Source of the DNA: Omphalotus guepiniiformis
Lineage: Eukaryota; Basidiomycota; Agaricomycetes; Agaricales; Omphalotaceae
Assembly: GCA_028554645.1 (NCBI GenBank)
Contig: JAQOOI010000064.1
Location: 2,232,001-2,296,000, forward strand
Direction: 5' to 3'
Length of the DNA: 64,000 bases
Part shown: one piece after another, positions 36,879 through 48,682 of the stretch
Layout of the letters: each line of letters starts with the position of its first letter
Numbering within the stretch: position 1 is the first letter of the stretch
Made by a program: the position numbers and the translations under genes
Notes under the pieces: model-generated
Seen by the model: the letters and a program-made list of their open reading frames with translations, nothing else
Database searches by the model: none
What the model was told of the DNA's origin: nothing

Positions 36879-38550
36879 TCATACTGTAAGCACGTTTTGG
36901 TCAAGGAAACATTGCAAGGAAGATACTTACAAGCTTTGCTTTCATATTTACCTGATGAAACAGTAGCTATATCAGTATTACTCAAGATGAAGACTTTGAG
37001 CTTTGCATACCAAGTCCAACAATGACATTCTGCGGCTCCTGAGGCTTGTCAGTAAGGTAATCCTCTAGGATACTCTTGGTTCCATTGGCATAACGGGCTT
37101 GGGCATCGAGGGTTGTTCCGGAATAGTGTGGCACCATTCCATTACCTCCGCCCAGAGGGTTCTTCATTGTGCGCCAGGGATGATCTTTAGGAGCAGGCTG
37201 AACGTTCCAGACATCGCCTTTTTATGAAATTAAATGCAGCTTAGCCACAATCCTGATAAAGGATACCTACCAGCATAGCCGCGGAGTTGACCGCTCTTCA
37301 AAGCACGAGCGACGGCATCCTTGTCACAAATAGCACCTCGGGCGGTGTTGACAAGCCATGCTCCCTTCTTGAAATGGGAAAGAAGGTCGTCGTTGACAAG
37401 CCCTATAGTACCTTCGTGAAGCGGGCAATTGACGGTGACGACGTCACATTGAGAGACCAATTCCTACCGAAGATTCTTATTTAACAGCAGCTTTTGGACG
37501 AGCGAAGAATCAACTTACTTTGAGATCTTCAACCCGACGAGCTTTGATAGCATTTGCAGCTGCAGGCGGGAGAGAAGCATAGTCGTAATAAAGCAATTCT
37601 TTGCAATCGAATGGCATCAAACGTTGCAGCACTCGGTAACCGATTCGTCCAGCACCAATGGTACCAACAACCTTTCCTTCGAGGTCGAAAGCATTACGAG
37701 CGACGTCGGAAACTTGCCAATCACCACGCTCAATCATCTGAACAATGTGTTAATGAGGCTTGAAACAAGAGACTAAGGATACATCTACCTCATGCGCTGG
37801 GACGAAGTTTCGTACGAGCAACAGGATACTCATAACAACGTGCTCAGCAACGGAAGTGACATTCGACCCGGATACCTATATAAATCGATCTCATCAGTAA
37901 CTTGCAACAACTGCATTCTGTGAATGAAAAGTTTACCTCAAGCACTTGGATCTTGCGTTCGACAGCAGCATTCAAGTCGATATGATCAGAACCGACACCT
38001 GCAGTGATGCAGATCTTGAGGTTCTTGGCCTATGCGTACACTTATTCAGCGGCCAGTCTGCTCGAATCAAAATAAGAACTGGACCTTCTCCATGAGTTCC
38101 CTGGTCAGATACCCAGGGTGAAAGGGAGTGGTAATCAAAACTTCAGCATCTACAATGTGTTTCTGAAAGTCGCTATCGGGCCCCTCCTTGCTGCTGGACA
38201 CCTGTAGATCATATGTCTGAGTAAAGCACTAAATAACACCAAAACCTCGTGCTCACTGCATTCAGCACGTTAGTGTACTAGATTAGGATTGAATGAAATG
38301 AAAGCTTACCGATGAGTTCGTGTCCTTGAGCCTTCAACCATTCCTCAATACCAAGCTATATCACATAGATGAGATTGATGGCTGGAAGCATTAGGCATGA
38401 TAGGAAAACATACTTTGTTCTCGACAGTACCAAGGAGACGAGGTTCTTGCTGAGCAGCTTCGAAACCGTTGTAGAGAATCGCAAGGACCTAAAAGCGATC
38501 AGTTAGCAACTCGCGGAAATTTCTACATTGCATCGCCAAACTACCTTCAT
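36879..38550 (-). CDS. FDH1: NAD-dependent formate dehydrogenase
   Basis: The enzyme oxidises formate to CO2 with NAD+; it is a D-2-hydroxyacid dehydrogenase-fold protein. The first exon encodes only MK, then [20 protein letters not shown] follows. Substrate-side residues include [10 protein letters not shown] and [18 protein letters not shown]-type helix residues appear as [17 protein letters not shown]. The NAD site is [20 protein letters not shown] with acidic YYDYASLP. Then come [13 protein letters not shown] and NTARGAICD, and the catalytic-histidine region [15 protein letters not shown]. Reading on from VIVGLG into ATGCAAAGC gives a short SSKSSS tail and a stop at 36982. Splicing GT at 37010 to AG at 36952 instead gives GKYESKA, the usual family ending. 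A last join to 36883 gives L and a TGA at 36881-36879. The terminal exons are thus 21 and 5 coding bases. I prefer the spliced version. Confidence 0.95.
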
Positions 38551-39212
38551 ATTTCTGATGATTTAGGTGGACAGATGTGGAATTCACTGGAATACCATGG
38601 CTGATTCCCTAGCTCTTTATACTCGAAGTATCCTTGAACTTCAATACGCATTATTCCGTCTTTTGCCTTGATGTTTCGACGTTTCGGTTGAAGGTAAGTT
38701 CGGAATCTCGAAACCCGGAAATCTACGGAGGATAATAGTAACAGCGGGCTGCAACACAGTGCTTGTGAGTTTTCGAGCAGTTTTCCTGGCTTTTCCATGT
38801 CGCGCTTTAACCCAGAATAGGAAATAGGCTCCGATGTTGACCGGATGTTGACTCGCGGGGCAATTGCGGGGAGAGATTCGGAGTTCGGGTACCATCGGAA
38901 TATCAAGCCGACAAAGCCGAATCTCCCCGCTTTGGCGGCAGAAATGTTCCTGAGTTCTCGTCAGTCTGTCCGTTCGTTGTCGAGCTCGAATGAAGGAGCT
39001 TCTTTCAATTTCAAGTGTTTTACGTGAGTATAATATGGTACCTACCTCTATCAAGGCTGAAGGCATTGGTGAGAGAATCAACATTCAACGTTACCTGTCA
39101 CTTCGATCTAATAGTAATGTTCGAGCAATTCCATCATTCCGAATCCGTCATTGATCGCAAGGTGTGCACTGTGGGTCGTGCAAGCGCTGCGGCCACCTAG
39201 CTGTTGAGTGTC
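38551..39212. other. Divergent promoter region of formate dehydrogenase and the flavin monooxygenase
   Basis: These 662 bases separate the two starts. They carry a direct repeat and an inverted repeat with GCGGGG sites, listed separately. Frames on the minus strand here have no family content. Confidence 0.6.
38831..38930. promoter_or_regulatory. Cluster of GCGGGG sites with an inverted repeat; possible CreA/Mig1-type control region
   Basis: GCGGGG occurs at 38855-38860 and 38866-38871, and its complement CCCCGC at 38925-38930. The second and third lie in arms of an imperfect inverted repeat: gcggggagagattcgg at 38866-38881 and ccgaatctccccgc at 38917-38930. Just upstream, ccgatgttga and ccggatgttga form a tandem pair at 38831-38851. 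GCGGGG fits the SYGGRG consensus bound by fungal carbon-repression factors CreA/Mig1. Binding is inferred, not shown. Confidence 0.45.
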
Positions 39213-41688
39213 ATGAGAGTAGTCATCGTAGGAGCAGGACCTGCCGGTCTAGTCACTGCAAAATCTCTTCTGGAATATGCTGACTCCGAGTTTCCTTTCG
39301 ATCCAATCATTCTGGAGCAGGTTCGTACATGTTCACCTTTAGTGAGAGTGGGGTGTAACGTGGCATTCAGGAGGACGACATTGGGGGGACTTTCAGATAC
39401 CGGTCTTACGAGGTCATTTCTCTTCTCTATGGAAAGTGGCGAGAACAACTGAACCATATCTCGATAGAACGCCAACCTTGTCTCGTCGAAACAGCTTACC
39501 TGCTTTTCTGACTTTCGACTTCCTTTGAATCATCATGACTACCTCAGTCCAGAGGTACTTGGAAAATATTCTCTACCTGCTTGTTGCCGCTGATTAGTGT
39601 GACCAGGAATATGTTCAATATCTCCGAGATTATTCTCGTCATTTTAGAATTGCTCAAAGGATTTCTCTCAACTCCAAAGTCATTAATATCACGCGTCATC
39701 CGAGCGGGGGACATGTTGTCTCCTATGTAAAGAGGGATACGAGGGACTCAGAATGGAGTTCTGGTCCGTGCTTCTGTTGTGACTTTATAATATGGCTATA
39801 ATTGTCTACTTCTCGCAGAGATTCAATCTATCTATGCCCCCTGCATAGCCCTATGTACAGGACTACACGTCGTACCTCATATTCCACACATCCCTGGTAT
39901 TGATCACGTTCGCAATGCATCAAACACTGCAGTATTCCACTCCCATGATTATAAAACTCGCTCTCAGCTTGCTGGAAAGCGCGTCATGATCCTTGGCACT
40001 GGCGAGACCGGCATGGATATTGCTTACGAGTCTGCCAAAGCGGGTGCAAAAGAAACCGTTCTCTGCTCTCGTTCCGGGTGTGTAGTGGTTCATGTTCCGA
40101 GTGTTGACCGTGCAGCTGACCACGAATATAGTTTTCTTTCGTTCCCAAAAACCTTGGCGAGTGACTGCGTTCCATGATAGATCGGCTGCGTGCTGCTGAC
40201 TGGAATGAACTTCATACAGAATGACTTCGAACTGCTCGGATTTAAGTTTGATTCTACCAGACCTGCTGTTCCTATTGATTCGTTGATCACGAATCTCGCC
40301 GAGACAGCTTATGTGGTAGGTTACCCTAATTCTTGCCTCGCTATTATTAGCGTCATTCATACCTCTTCCAGCATCCGTGGGTAGCAGGGTCCCACCTCCG
40401 CTGGTTGTACGTGCAGTAGGCCGTGGGTCCTATCAGTTTATTCATGAGCTTCATCTAGCGTGTCCGACTTCGTTATTAAGCGCATTTTGTGGGTGATTAC
40501 TGGTACGTTATGACTTGGTTGTATATCCAAAGCTTTTCTTGATATCGAGTTATAGGCACGCAGGCAGGATGCGATCAATGGGTAGCGTGTTGTTAGAGAA
40601 TCATTTCTTACTCCCTGACGCTTCTCTACCAGGTCGGCGAGCTTGAGCCAGATAGGCTAGGACGAGCATACGTCTTTCTGAATAAGGTGAGCGAACCAAA
40701 GTCGCTAATGCTCGTTGCTCTGAACTCTTGTCTAGTCTCACAAAGCTATGCCCTATATCAACCGACCTTACCGCAATCGTCCCAAATTCCTTGACCTTGT
40801 ATCTCGTTACATCGACCCACCGGAAGACTGCCCTCCCCAGACTGACTTTGTGGTGGATTTGGCTCCATTCCCACTTTCCTTCCATCCGAACGGTAGTGTC
40901 GTCTTTCCTAAGAGCAAGCGTAAGGATTACATCAGGATGAAGGATCGGGATGTGCGTCCAGATGTGATAATCTACGCCACAGGTTATCGCCAGGAGTTCG
41001 GGTTTTTCGACCCACTTAGCGGATACCCTACGCCTGAAGAAGCGAATGTGAGGAATGTGGTAAAGGAAGGCGACGAGAGCGTTGCATTCATCGGGTTTGT
41101 ACGACCTGGTGTTGGTGCGTCTCCTGAATAAAAGAGCTTTCACATTCATTTTGATGATATGTTTAGGCGCTATTCCTCCCATTGCGGAAATGCAGGCTTT
41201 CTTTTGGATTGCCCTGCTGAAAGGAAAAGTCCGAAAGCCCCTTCCTCCACCTCACTACCACTTATTAGTCAAGGACACTGCAAGGATAAAGTATGGTGTT
41301 GATCACTCAACCTATATGAGCACACTTGCCAAAGACATTGGTGCTGCGCCAGGACTTTTGGAACTCTGGAGAGAATACGGAGCTCATGTCCTGGGCTGTT
41401 ATTGGTAATGGTTTCTTTTCTCGAAGGAAGACAAGTCATGTAAACTAACTTCATCCATTTGCTAGCTTCGGTGCGGCATTTACGACGTTCTATCGCTTGG
41501 TTGGACCTTTCAAGTCTGCCAGAGCAGAGCATGTTGTCAAGACGGAGTTGTGGGATACTATCTTACGAAGAGGTTTACTGGGTAATGTAGTGATGGGTGT
41601 CATTCCAATGGCGTTTTACTTGATGGTGAATGCGATGGCTTTTGGATTAGGTTTGATTTGGGTCATGCTTGGAGGAAGGGTTGAGTAA
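39213..41688 (+). CDS. Flavin-containing monooxygenase (FMO-like), membrane-anchored
   Basis: The protein is an FAD/NADPH-dependent oxygenase of the FMO/dimethylaniline monooxygenase type. I followed 14 exons, all in phase, to roughly 560 aa. The FAD site is at the very start (MRVVIVGAGPAGLVTAKSL), with EDDIGGTFRYRSYEN for the FAD-pocket stretch. NLVSSKQLTCFSDFRLPL, ALCTGLHVVPHIPHIPG and an FxGxxxHS-like FHSHDY follow. The NADPH site is GKRVMILGTGETGMDIAYES. PDVIIYATGYRQEFGFF corresponds to the conserved ATG motif. The C-terminus holds a hydrophobic stretch (VVMGVIPMAFYLMVNAMAFG) that looks like a membrane anchor. The ATG at 39213 was chosen because it places the FAD motif at the N-terminus. 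The gene is divergent from formate dehydrogenase. The substrate is unknown. Confidence 0.91.
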
Positions 41689-42053
41689 AAGTTGAGTGTG
41701 TCGTTGTAGCCTGTTATTGGTGAATTCGTTGTATACTTCATGGGCACAATCCTAGTTATTGGTGTAATTGGTGCGGCAGGTGTTCAAAGGGCGGCATACC
41801 GCAGTCAGCGCATGCGTAAAATTCGTTTGAAGACACGATGTGCCTATGTCTTCCTAGCTAAGAAACGATGATTGCGGGTCCCTGTGCTTAACATCATTGC
41901 AAGAGAGTGGAAAATAGGTATTGGAAAGCATTGAACAGGAAACGAACAAAATGATTACACGAATTATCGGGTCGCCATGAAGTATATGCTGAGAGGGGGA
42001 TGAAAAGTTATTTACGATCCGTCCAGGGACACCTTTCCCACAAATTGGCAAGG
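41689..42053. other. Intergenic between convergent genes
   Basis: This 365-base stretch lies between the stops of the flavin monooxygenase (plus) and the beta-lactamase-like gene (minus). Nothing was recognised beyond probable 3' UTRs. Confidence 0.5.
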
Positions 42054-44001
42054 CTAAGACGACACACGTTCTAAAATAGCGCCCGTGGAAGGGATATAAA
42101 GCCTACGGTCCTCTGCGACCCCACTGAAATAAATGACATTGAGAGGCACGCCATCGCGTTGCCCCCAAAGATCCAATCCTGCCCAGTACGGATAACACCC
42201 CATGTGGCGTTTTCCGTTGTAGAATGGAATTCCAACATCGATGCTGTTATGAATAAAGGATATTCACGATTTGTAATTCGTGACAAATTGACGAAGGGCT
42301 TACCGGAACTCCTCCTGCTGCTCCGTGGATCTGAGAGCAATACGTCCAGGGAATGGTTTGAAGTACGTGAAAGCATCTGTCCCGTTCATCAAGAGCTTGT
42401 CAATATAGAGCGTCCCTTTGTCGATGGCAATGGTCACAACGCTGTCTCTATCGGGGCTGGCCCATGTTCCTACGTATGATACGATTGAAAGCTCCGCCAC
42501 AACGTTGTCGATATGTGGCTGGAACACCTCAAACGCGTCGTATGCAATCTTGGCCGCATCGGGGTAATTACCAGCGAGTAATACTGCTACGCCATACATT
42601 GTTCCAGGATGGATCGCTAGAGCTGCATGATAACCAGCCATGGCACCGACTTAAATTGGATAAGACAGAATGCTGAAAACACCAGGGGCATGCACTCACG
42701 CTTCCAATAGATTCGTCTTAGACGATTGTTTGAGTCAGGAGCCTTGATAATTTCCCATACAAACCCGGTCTCAGTCCAATCGTCCTCTTCAAATGCATGA
42801 GAAGAATGCATCCAGCCATCCAAAGTGAACCGGGTGAGCAAGCTATCATCTGCACCAGACTTCAATAGATTCTGCAGGAGGACGATGGAGTCCTGAAGAG
42901 ACGAAAATTGCCCAGCGGCGGGATTCATCGCATCAAGGAAGTCTTGATCCTATGTACATAGAATGCTTCGTGAGCGAGCAGCATCAGAGAGTAAGAAAGA
43001 GTGCCTACAGCAACTTCAGGTGTCAATGATGGTACCACAACCTGATCTTTATTCTTCTCTGACGCTAAGAAGTGACTATCTTTCAAACCAACTTTGTCGA
43101 AAATATCGCGCTGAATGAGCTCTGCGAAAGTTGCGGGCTCTTTAGGACCGTTCACCTGGCGGTTAGCAGCAACGAGAGCCATGCCTAGAAGGCCAATACC
43201 AGTGTTGGAGTAGATCGGCCATGAGTAGGGCGGTGCAACTAGGTAGTTCTGCTCGATAGCCTTGTAAAGCGATTCATGACTTGGAAAGGGCAGACCATTA
43301 GTTGGCGGAGGTCCTGCCCCCATCATATCCTTTGGCCAATTGGCAACATTACCAGGCGGCCAGTCTCGGCCAAGACCAGACATGTGGCTTGCCAGTTGGT
43401 AGAGTGTGATGGGAGAATCTTCAAAATATTCGCCATTACTGAGAGTATCTTTCCGATATTTGAATTGTGGCAAGTATTTCTCTACTGGATCATCCCTGGC
43501 TCGTAAAAAATCGTGAATACATGTAATGCGAGTGCGAAGCATGGCGGCATACCAGGATATCACATTCGCTTGGGCAAGAATATGGCCTTCTAGTACTGTA
43601 AAGAGCTTGCCGACAGAGGCAATTCTATACGTGGAGTGACTGTTTGTAGGCAGCGATGTGTTAGACTCGTTTCCACGCCTGATACCAAAATTTTCCTCAA
43701 ATAGAACGCTCCCAGGTGTTACAACGGTCACGGAGAGACTATCAATGTCTCCAACAGAGAATCTGCTCGAAAGAAGACTGCGAAGACGCAGAGCTGCTTC
43801 TTGAAACTCCGCGTGTTGAGTTTCAACGCCAGCAGGATTGAACGCAAGAAGCTTTGGAAGGAAAGGCCGGCAGCTGAACCGTTCGGTGTCGGAATCTTGC
43901 CTACCCATAGAGTGCAGAGAAACATGTCCAGTATAATATGCTCCAAGAAGCAGAGATATAAGCGCAATACAAGCAGACCGCCAGAGAAACGACTCAGACA
44001 T
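42054..44001 (-). CDS. Class-C beta-lactamase-like serine hydrolase, secreted or membrane-anchored
   Basis: The fold is that of penicillin-binding proteins and class C beta-lactamases; fungal members are mostly esterases or peptidases of unknown substrate. The N-terminus has a hydrophobic signal anchor (WRSACIALISLLLGAYYTG). The active-site SxxK is in YRIASVGKLFTVLEGH. The second motif YxN is in WPIYSNTGIGLLGMAL. An intron inside VISW|DDPVEKYLPQF is GT-AG and in phase. The C-terminal lipocalin-like domain includes VAELSIVSYVGTWASPDRDS. The last exon reads VGIPFYNGKRHMGCYPYWAG and GLDLWGQRDGVPLNVIYFSG, then ILERVSS-stop. That reading needs a different frame from the longest open frame there; I chose it because CYPYWAGLDLWG is a family signature. 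The gene is divergent from the GH55 gene. Confidence 0.89.
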
Positions 44002-44818
44002 GACGCTGGCACAGATCGATAGAGCTGGGTCGCCAGCAGTAATATACTTGCACCATCATGAAAACATTCCTCAGTGGGTCAACGGTGGGTCCAATGTCCA
44101 ACTAAGATGGCAAATGCGCAACAAAACAGACCTCTTGTTTTCAATCGATTTGACACTATCCTGGACTACCCAAAGGTGAAAGATACGACCAGCCTTGCCT
44201 TATGCCAATCTCATAAACTTGGATACGATGGAGCCTGTAGAAGGAGATAGGAGGACAGAGGTTGTTGCCTCGTCGTCGCCACAAGGACGCATTCTCCGAC
44301 ATGTTACCGAAGAGTCAAGACATTTGACTGAGACTCCATTGCCAACGTGGTCACCGTTGAACCACGTGGTTATGATATACCTCAACCTCGTACTTATTGA
44401 AATTGAAGTTCGTCCCAGGTTCGTCCATTCGTCAAATGACAGCAAAAAATGTGCTATTTCGCTCCTCTCAATATTCACAGCTGGCGTAGTGTCCAGTTAC
44501 TTTATGATAGAAGCTAAGACAGCATGCTCTTTGTGTACCTTCTGATAATCATTTTCACCTGCCCAGATAATTTTGAACCGGATATTAACCATAGCTGCTG
44601 AGATCAATGATTCCAACATGAAGCACGAGGAGGCACGCTGCCCCATGGCCCAGACGGTAACTGAGCACGACGTAACTTGATTTTGATGCTACTCGGACCC
44701 AGATTTTGACTGCAAATCTGCTGCTAATAATATGGGGGTCGTTTGTATAATAACCTTCGACTTCACGGATGTGGTCTCAAATTACTCTTCCTTGTATTCC
44801 CATCTAAACTGACTGAAG
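44002..44818. other. Divergent promoter region
   Basis: These 817 bases separate the starts of the beta-lactamase-like gene (minus) and the GH55 gene (plus). TATAATAACC at about 44756 might serve as a TATA element for the GH55 gene, about 65 bases before its ATG. A 116-codon frame at 44195-44545 starts from TTG and has no family content. Confidence 0.4.
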
Positions 44819-47800
44819 ATGGGTTCCCTCTCTTTTGCTTATCTAACTTTATGCATTCTTTTACACTGTGTACCTTTCGTACGCTCTCTCGGGACATCTT
44901 GCTCAACTCCTCTTAGCTCTGGAACAGCGGCACCCTCAGATCCCTTCTGGCTTGAGAGCATCAAGCACCAGGGTACTTCTGCATTCAACGCAGCCCCGAG
45001 TTCATATCAGGTCTTCAGAAACGTCAAGGAATTCGGCGCGAAGGGTGACGGAGTGACTGACGACACAGCTGCTATCAAGTCGGTCGTCCACCCGATATCG
45101 AAGCGAGAGAACTGACACTTGTATTTCAAGCGATGCAATCACTTCTGGAGACCGTTGTGGCGGCGGCTCATGCAGTTCCTCAACGTAGGTCCTTAAGCCC
45201 AGGAAAACGGTGATGAAACTAACTTCTGAGGCAGGCTTACTCCTGCCGTCGTATACTTCCCGTCTGGGTGAGTACGCTGCAGTCACTCAAATGAAGAATG
45301 TCTTTCCAAAGTTTTTCATATAACAGGACTTACGTCGTGTCGTCTCCAATCTTAGCCTACTACTATACTCAGCTCATCGGAGATGCCAAGAATCCCCCCA
45401 AGCTCTTGGCTGCAGCTTCTTTTTCCGGCATGGCAGTTATCGGTGCGTAGACCTAGCGCATTTCGGTCTCATTTTCTCATGATTGAATATCGACACGGAT
45501 GTATACATACCTGGTGGAAATGGCGCAGAGTGGTATGTAAGCACGAATAACTTGTACGTCTCGAGCTCTGCGCTTCAGGAGGAGAATATTCACGTTTCCT
45601 AGTTTCCGATCTGTGAGGAACTTTGTTATTGATGTTACACAGTGAGAGTTTTGTCTGCCTGAAGTGTCTCTTCTCTCAACCTGTCCTACGTATCCGCAGA
45701 GTTCCAGCCACCAATAGCCAAGGCACGGGTATTCACTGGCAAGTGGCACAAGCCACCAGCTTGATGAATATTGTGTTTCAAATGTCGACAGCGACAGACA
45801 CTGCGCACCAAGGTTCGCAGTATTTGCATTTTTGACACCTTCCATCACTTACATTCTACACCAGGTATCTGGATGGAAAACGGAAGGTAAGGTGACTCAA
45901 GTACTCGAGATACCTCCCTAAAATTTGATTCAGTGGTGGATTCATGGGTGATCTTGTTTTCAACGGAGGTAATTGCTGTCGGTTTGATACCATCAATGTT
46001 GTTTTTTAACCATATGTGCCAGGGAAATACGGAATTTGGGGTGGTAATCAGCAGTGAGTGGTCATCTTCCTTCTAGTCCTTGTCTTGGTTTCACATTCGA
46101 GAAACTGCAAGATTCACTGCGCGGAATATCACGGTCAACAATGCTAATACTGCAATGTTTGCATCTTGGAATTGGGGTGTGTAACTCTTGGGGCAAGCTG
46201 ATGTTTCAAGTATTAAATCATTCATTGCTTCAGGCTGGACTTTCCAAGGCGTGACGATCAACAACTGTCAGGTACATGATACCGTTTCAATTTGAGTCTC
46301 GCAGTGACCTGATGGATGATTTTGAAAGGTCGGCTTTGACCTCACAACAGGTGGTTTGACGCAAGAAACGCAGGTGTGCAGCGCAAATTTGATACTCACA
46401 CTACGTTCTGACTTGCACTGATGAACAAGACGGTCGGTGCAGAAGCCATCATTGATGCAGTGGTGAACGACACACCAATATTCATCCGCACCTCGCAAGC
46501 TAGCGACGGATCTCTTGCAGGTTCTGTGGTAATCAATAACGCTAAACTCAACAATGTTCCTACAGCGATAGGCGTAGCTGATGGTACAATAGTACTGGCT
46601 GGAGGCACTCTGACAATTGACTCATGGGGCCAAGGCAATGTCTACACTGGAAGCAATGCTGCTGGAACATTCACGCAAGGCAATATCCCTGCGGCGACTA
46701 AACCGTCATCTTTACTCGACAGCGCTGGTCGTATCGTTGGAAAGACTCATCCTCAGTATGCGGATTATGCTGTTGATCAATTCGTTAGCGTGAAGGACAA
46801 CGGTGCCAAAGGCGACGGTACTACCGATGATACAGCGGCATTACAAGCTATATTCGATCAAGTAAGCAGCTACATAATCAGATCCTATTGGTAGACGAAT
46901 GGCTGAACCAATGGTTTTCCTCAGTACGCGGGCTGCAACATTATATTTTTCGACGCCGGAACGTATATCGTCACCTCGACCCTCACCATACCTGCCGGGA
47001 CGCAAATAGTCGGGGAAGCTTGGACTGTCATTGCCGGCAAAGGGTCCGCTTTTCAGGATATGAGCAACCCCCAAGTGGTAGTTCGGGTGGGCGAGGAGAA
47101 CTCACAAGGTATATTGGAGATTACAGATATCTTGTTTGCCACCGTCGGCCCAAGTACGAAATGTCCTATTCTTTTACATCACTTGCTATTCTGATTCGAT
47201 TTTGCAGCTCCCGGAGCAATTGTGGTCGAGTGGAATGTCAAGCAACCGGATGGTAACAGCGCAGGAGCAGGCATGTGGGACTCTCATATAAGGTATGTTC
47301 ACGAAAATATGTCGATAAAAAGAACTGCTTAGAGATGTGACCATTAGACTTGGCGGAGGTATGTGTTATTAGGGAGAGCAAAATAGTTTTCTGAACATCG
47401 GTTAAGCTGCGGGAACGAATCTGGACGCTAGCCAGTGCCCTTCTGGTAGCACTAATACTGCTGACTGCGCCGCTGCTTTCCTCGCGCTTCATCTGACGGC
47501 GGCTTCGACAGCATACCTGGAAGTAAGCAGATTTACTTTTAAGTTTCTATCAATGCTGAAATTCTTATCTGCCTCTCAAGGGTACCTGGGTATGGCTTGC
47601 AGACCACGACCTTGACGGGGATGGAATCACTCAGATATCGTTATACTCCGGACGAGGGATTCTTTCCGAATCTGCGGGTCCCGTATGGTTAATTGGTGCA
47701 GGTGAGTAATTCTCTTACGCAGGTTTTACATCGCACTAAATGACAGCAGCCTGTAAGTGGTATCATAGTTCATGGCCTCAGGGGACTCATGGCAGTGATT

Positions 47801-48409
47801 GTGTCCAGCGGAGCACCACACGTTGTACCAGCTGCAGCTCGTGAATGCCGCAAACCATTATCTTGGCCTATTTCAAACGGAAACGGTGTGTTATATCTGA
47901 AGCCATGTTCGACTCGTGGTAACATTTCAACTTAGCCCTACTACCAACCAAGTCCAAATGCCCCGTCACCTTTCACCGTTGAATCCTCATTCAATGACCC
48001 CTCTGTCTTTGAGTCTGGTTTCGCATGGGCTGTAAAGGTCGTGTCATCAAGTGATATAATCGTCTTCGGTATGTTGGCACTACCATCTTATTGCTCTGTG
48101 CACTGAGATCAAGATACTTGTTCTTTAGGCGCTGGACTGTGGAGTTTCTTCAACGTATGTCGCTGTCCTTTGAAAAGGCACACTCGACTGACCTGGACTT
48201 ATTTGTAGAACTACAGTCAAGATTGCCTCGACACAGTGAACTGCCAGCCACAGATTCTCAGCATCGACTCGGCGTCTTCTGTGAACATTTACAGTCTGTC
48301 TACCATAGGAGTAACGTATCAAATCAGTATTGACAACACTGGGATCGTCAATCAAAGTGGGAACGTGGATGGCTTCGCATCAACTATTACTTCCTGGACT
48401 CCGTCATGA
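44819..48409 (+). CDS. GH55 exo-beta-1,3-glucanase, secreted
   Basis: GH55 enzymes hydrolyse beta-1,3-glucan (laminarin, fungal wall glucan) and consist of two tandem right-handed beta-helix domains. The signal peptide is MGSLSFAYLTLCILLHCVPF. The two halves open with the same motif: VKEFGAKGDGVTDDTAAIN early on and VKDNGAKGDGTTDDTAALQ at about 46790-46848, each followed by a cysteine-bearing strand (SGDRCGGGSCSS; YAGCNIIFFDAGTY). Other conserved pieces are VYIPGGNGAEWYV, GTGIHWQVAQATSL, ASWNWGWTFQGVTI and MWDSHIRLGGA. Near the C-terminus are VWLADHDLDGDG and VFGAGLWSFFNNYSQDC, ending TITSWTPS-stop. The gene has about 15 short introns. One alternative frame stops after KSVVHPISK, but splicing at AA|GTCGGT gives NDAITSGDRCGGG, which matches the family. 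The likely role is wall remodelling or feeding on glucan. Confidence 0.94.
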
Positions 48410-48682
48410 ATAACTAGTTTAAGTTATGTACTTTGCTTGCAATGGTGTGCTGTAGATTTTTATTATATACGTCCATGGCCTCTCTGAACCCCCAAGTGAC
48501 TGACTTCGGCACTGAGTACTGAGTACTGACCACCAACACGTGGTTATAGAGCACTGATAAAGACTAAGAGTAGCCTCAGTATGTACTTCAAGACTAAGCA
48601 AGTCGACCATCACAGTGACAAAAGCCCTAAGCACATCGCCAATCGTTTTCTCTCCTGTTTCAGAGTCATTTCCATGTCCTGA

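Noticed and set aside
38641..39084. 147-codon minus-strand frame between formate dehydrogenase and the flavin monooxygenase
   Set aside because: It overlaps the GCGGGG inverted repeat, has no recognisable domain and sits in a shared promoter.
44195..44545. 116-codon open frame on the plus strand between the beta-lactamase-like and GH55 genes
   Set aside because: It begins from TTG, has no family content and lies in a divergent promoter.
35430..48409. A secondary-metabolite or one-carbon gene cluster covering formate dehydrogenase, the flavin monooxygenase, the hydrolase and GH55
   Set aside because: No core synthase, transporter or dedicated regulator is present, and the genes have unrelated roles.
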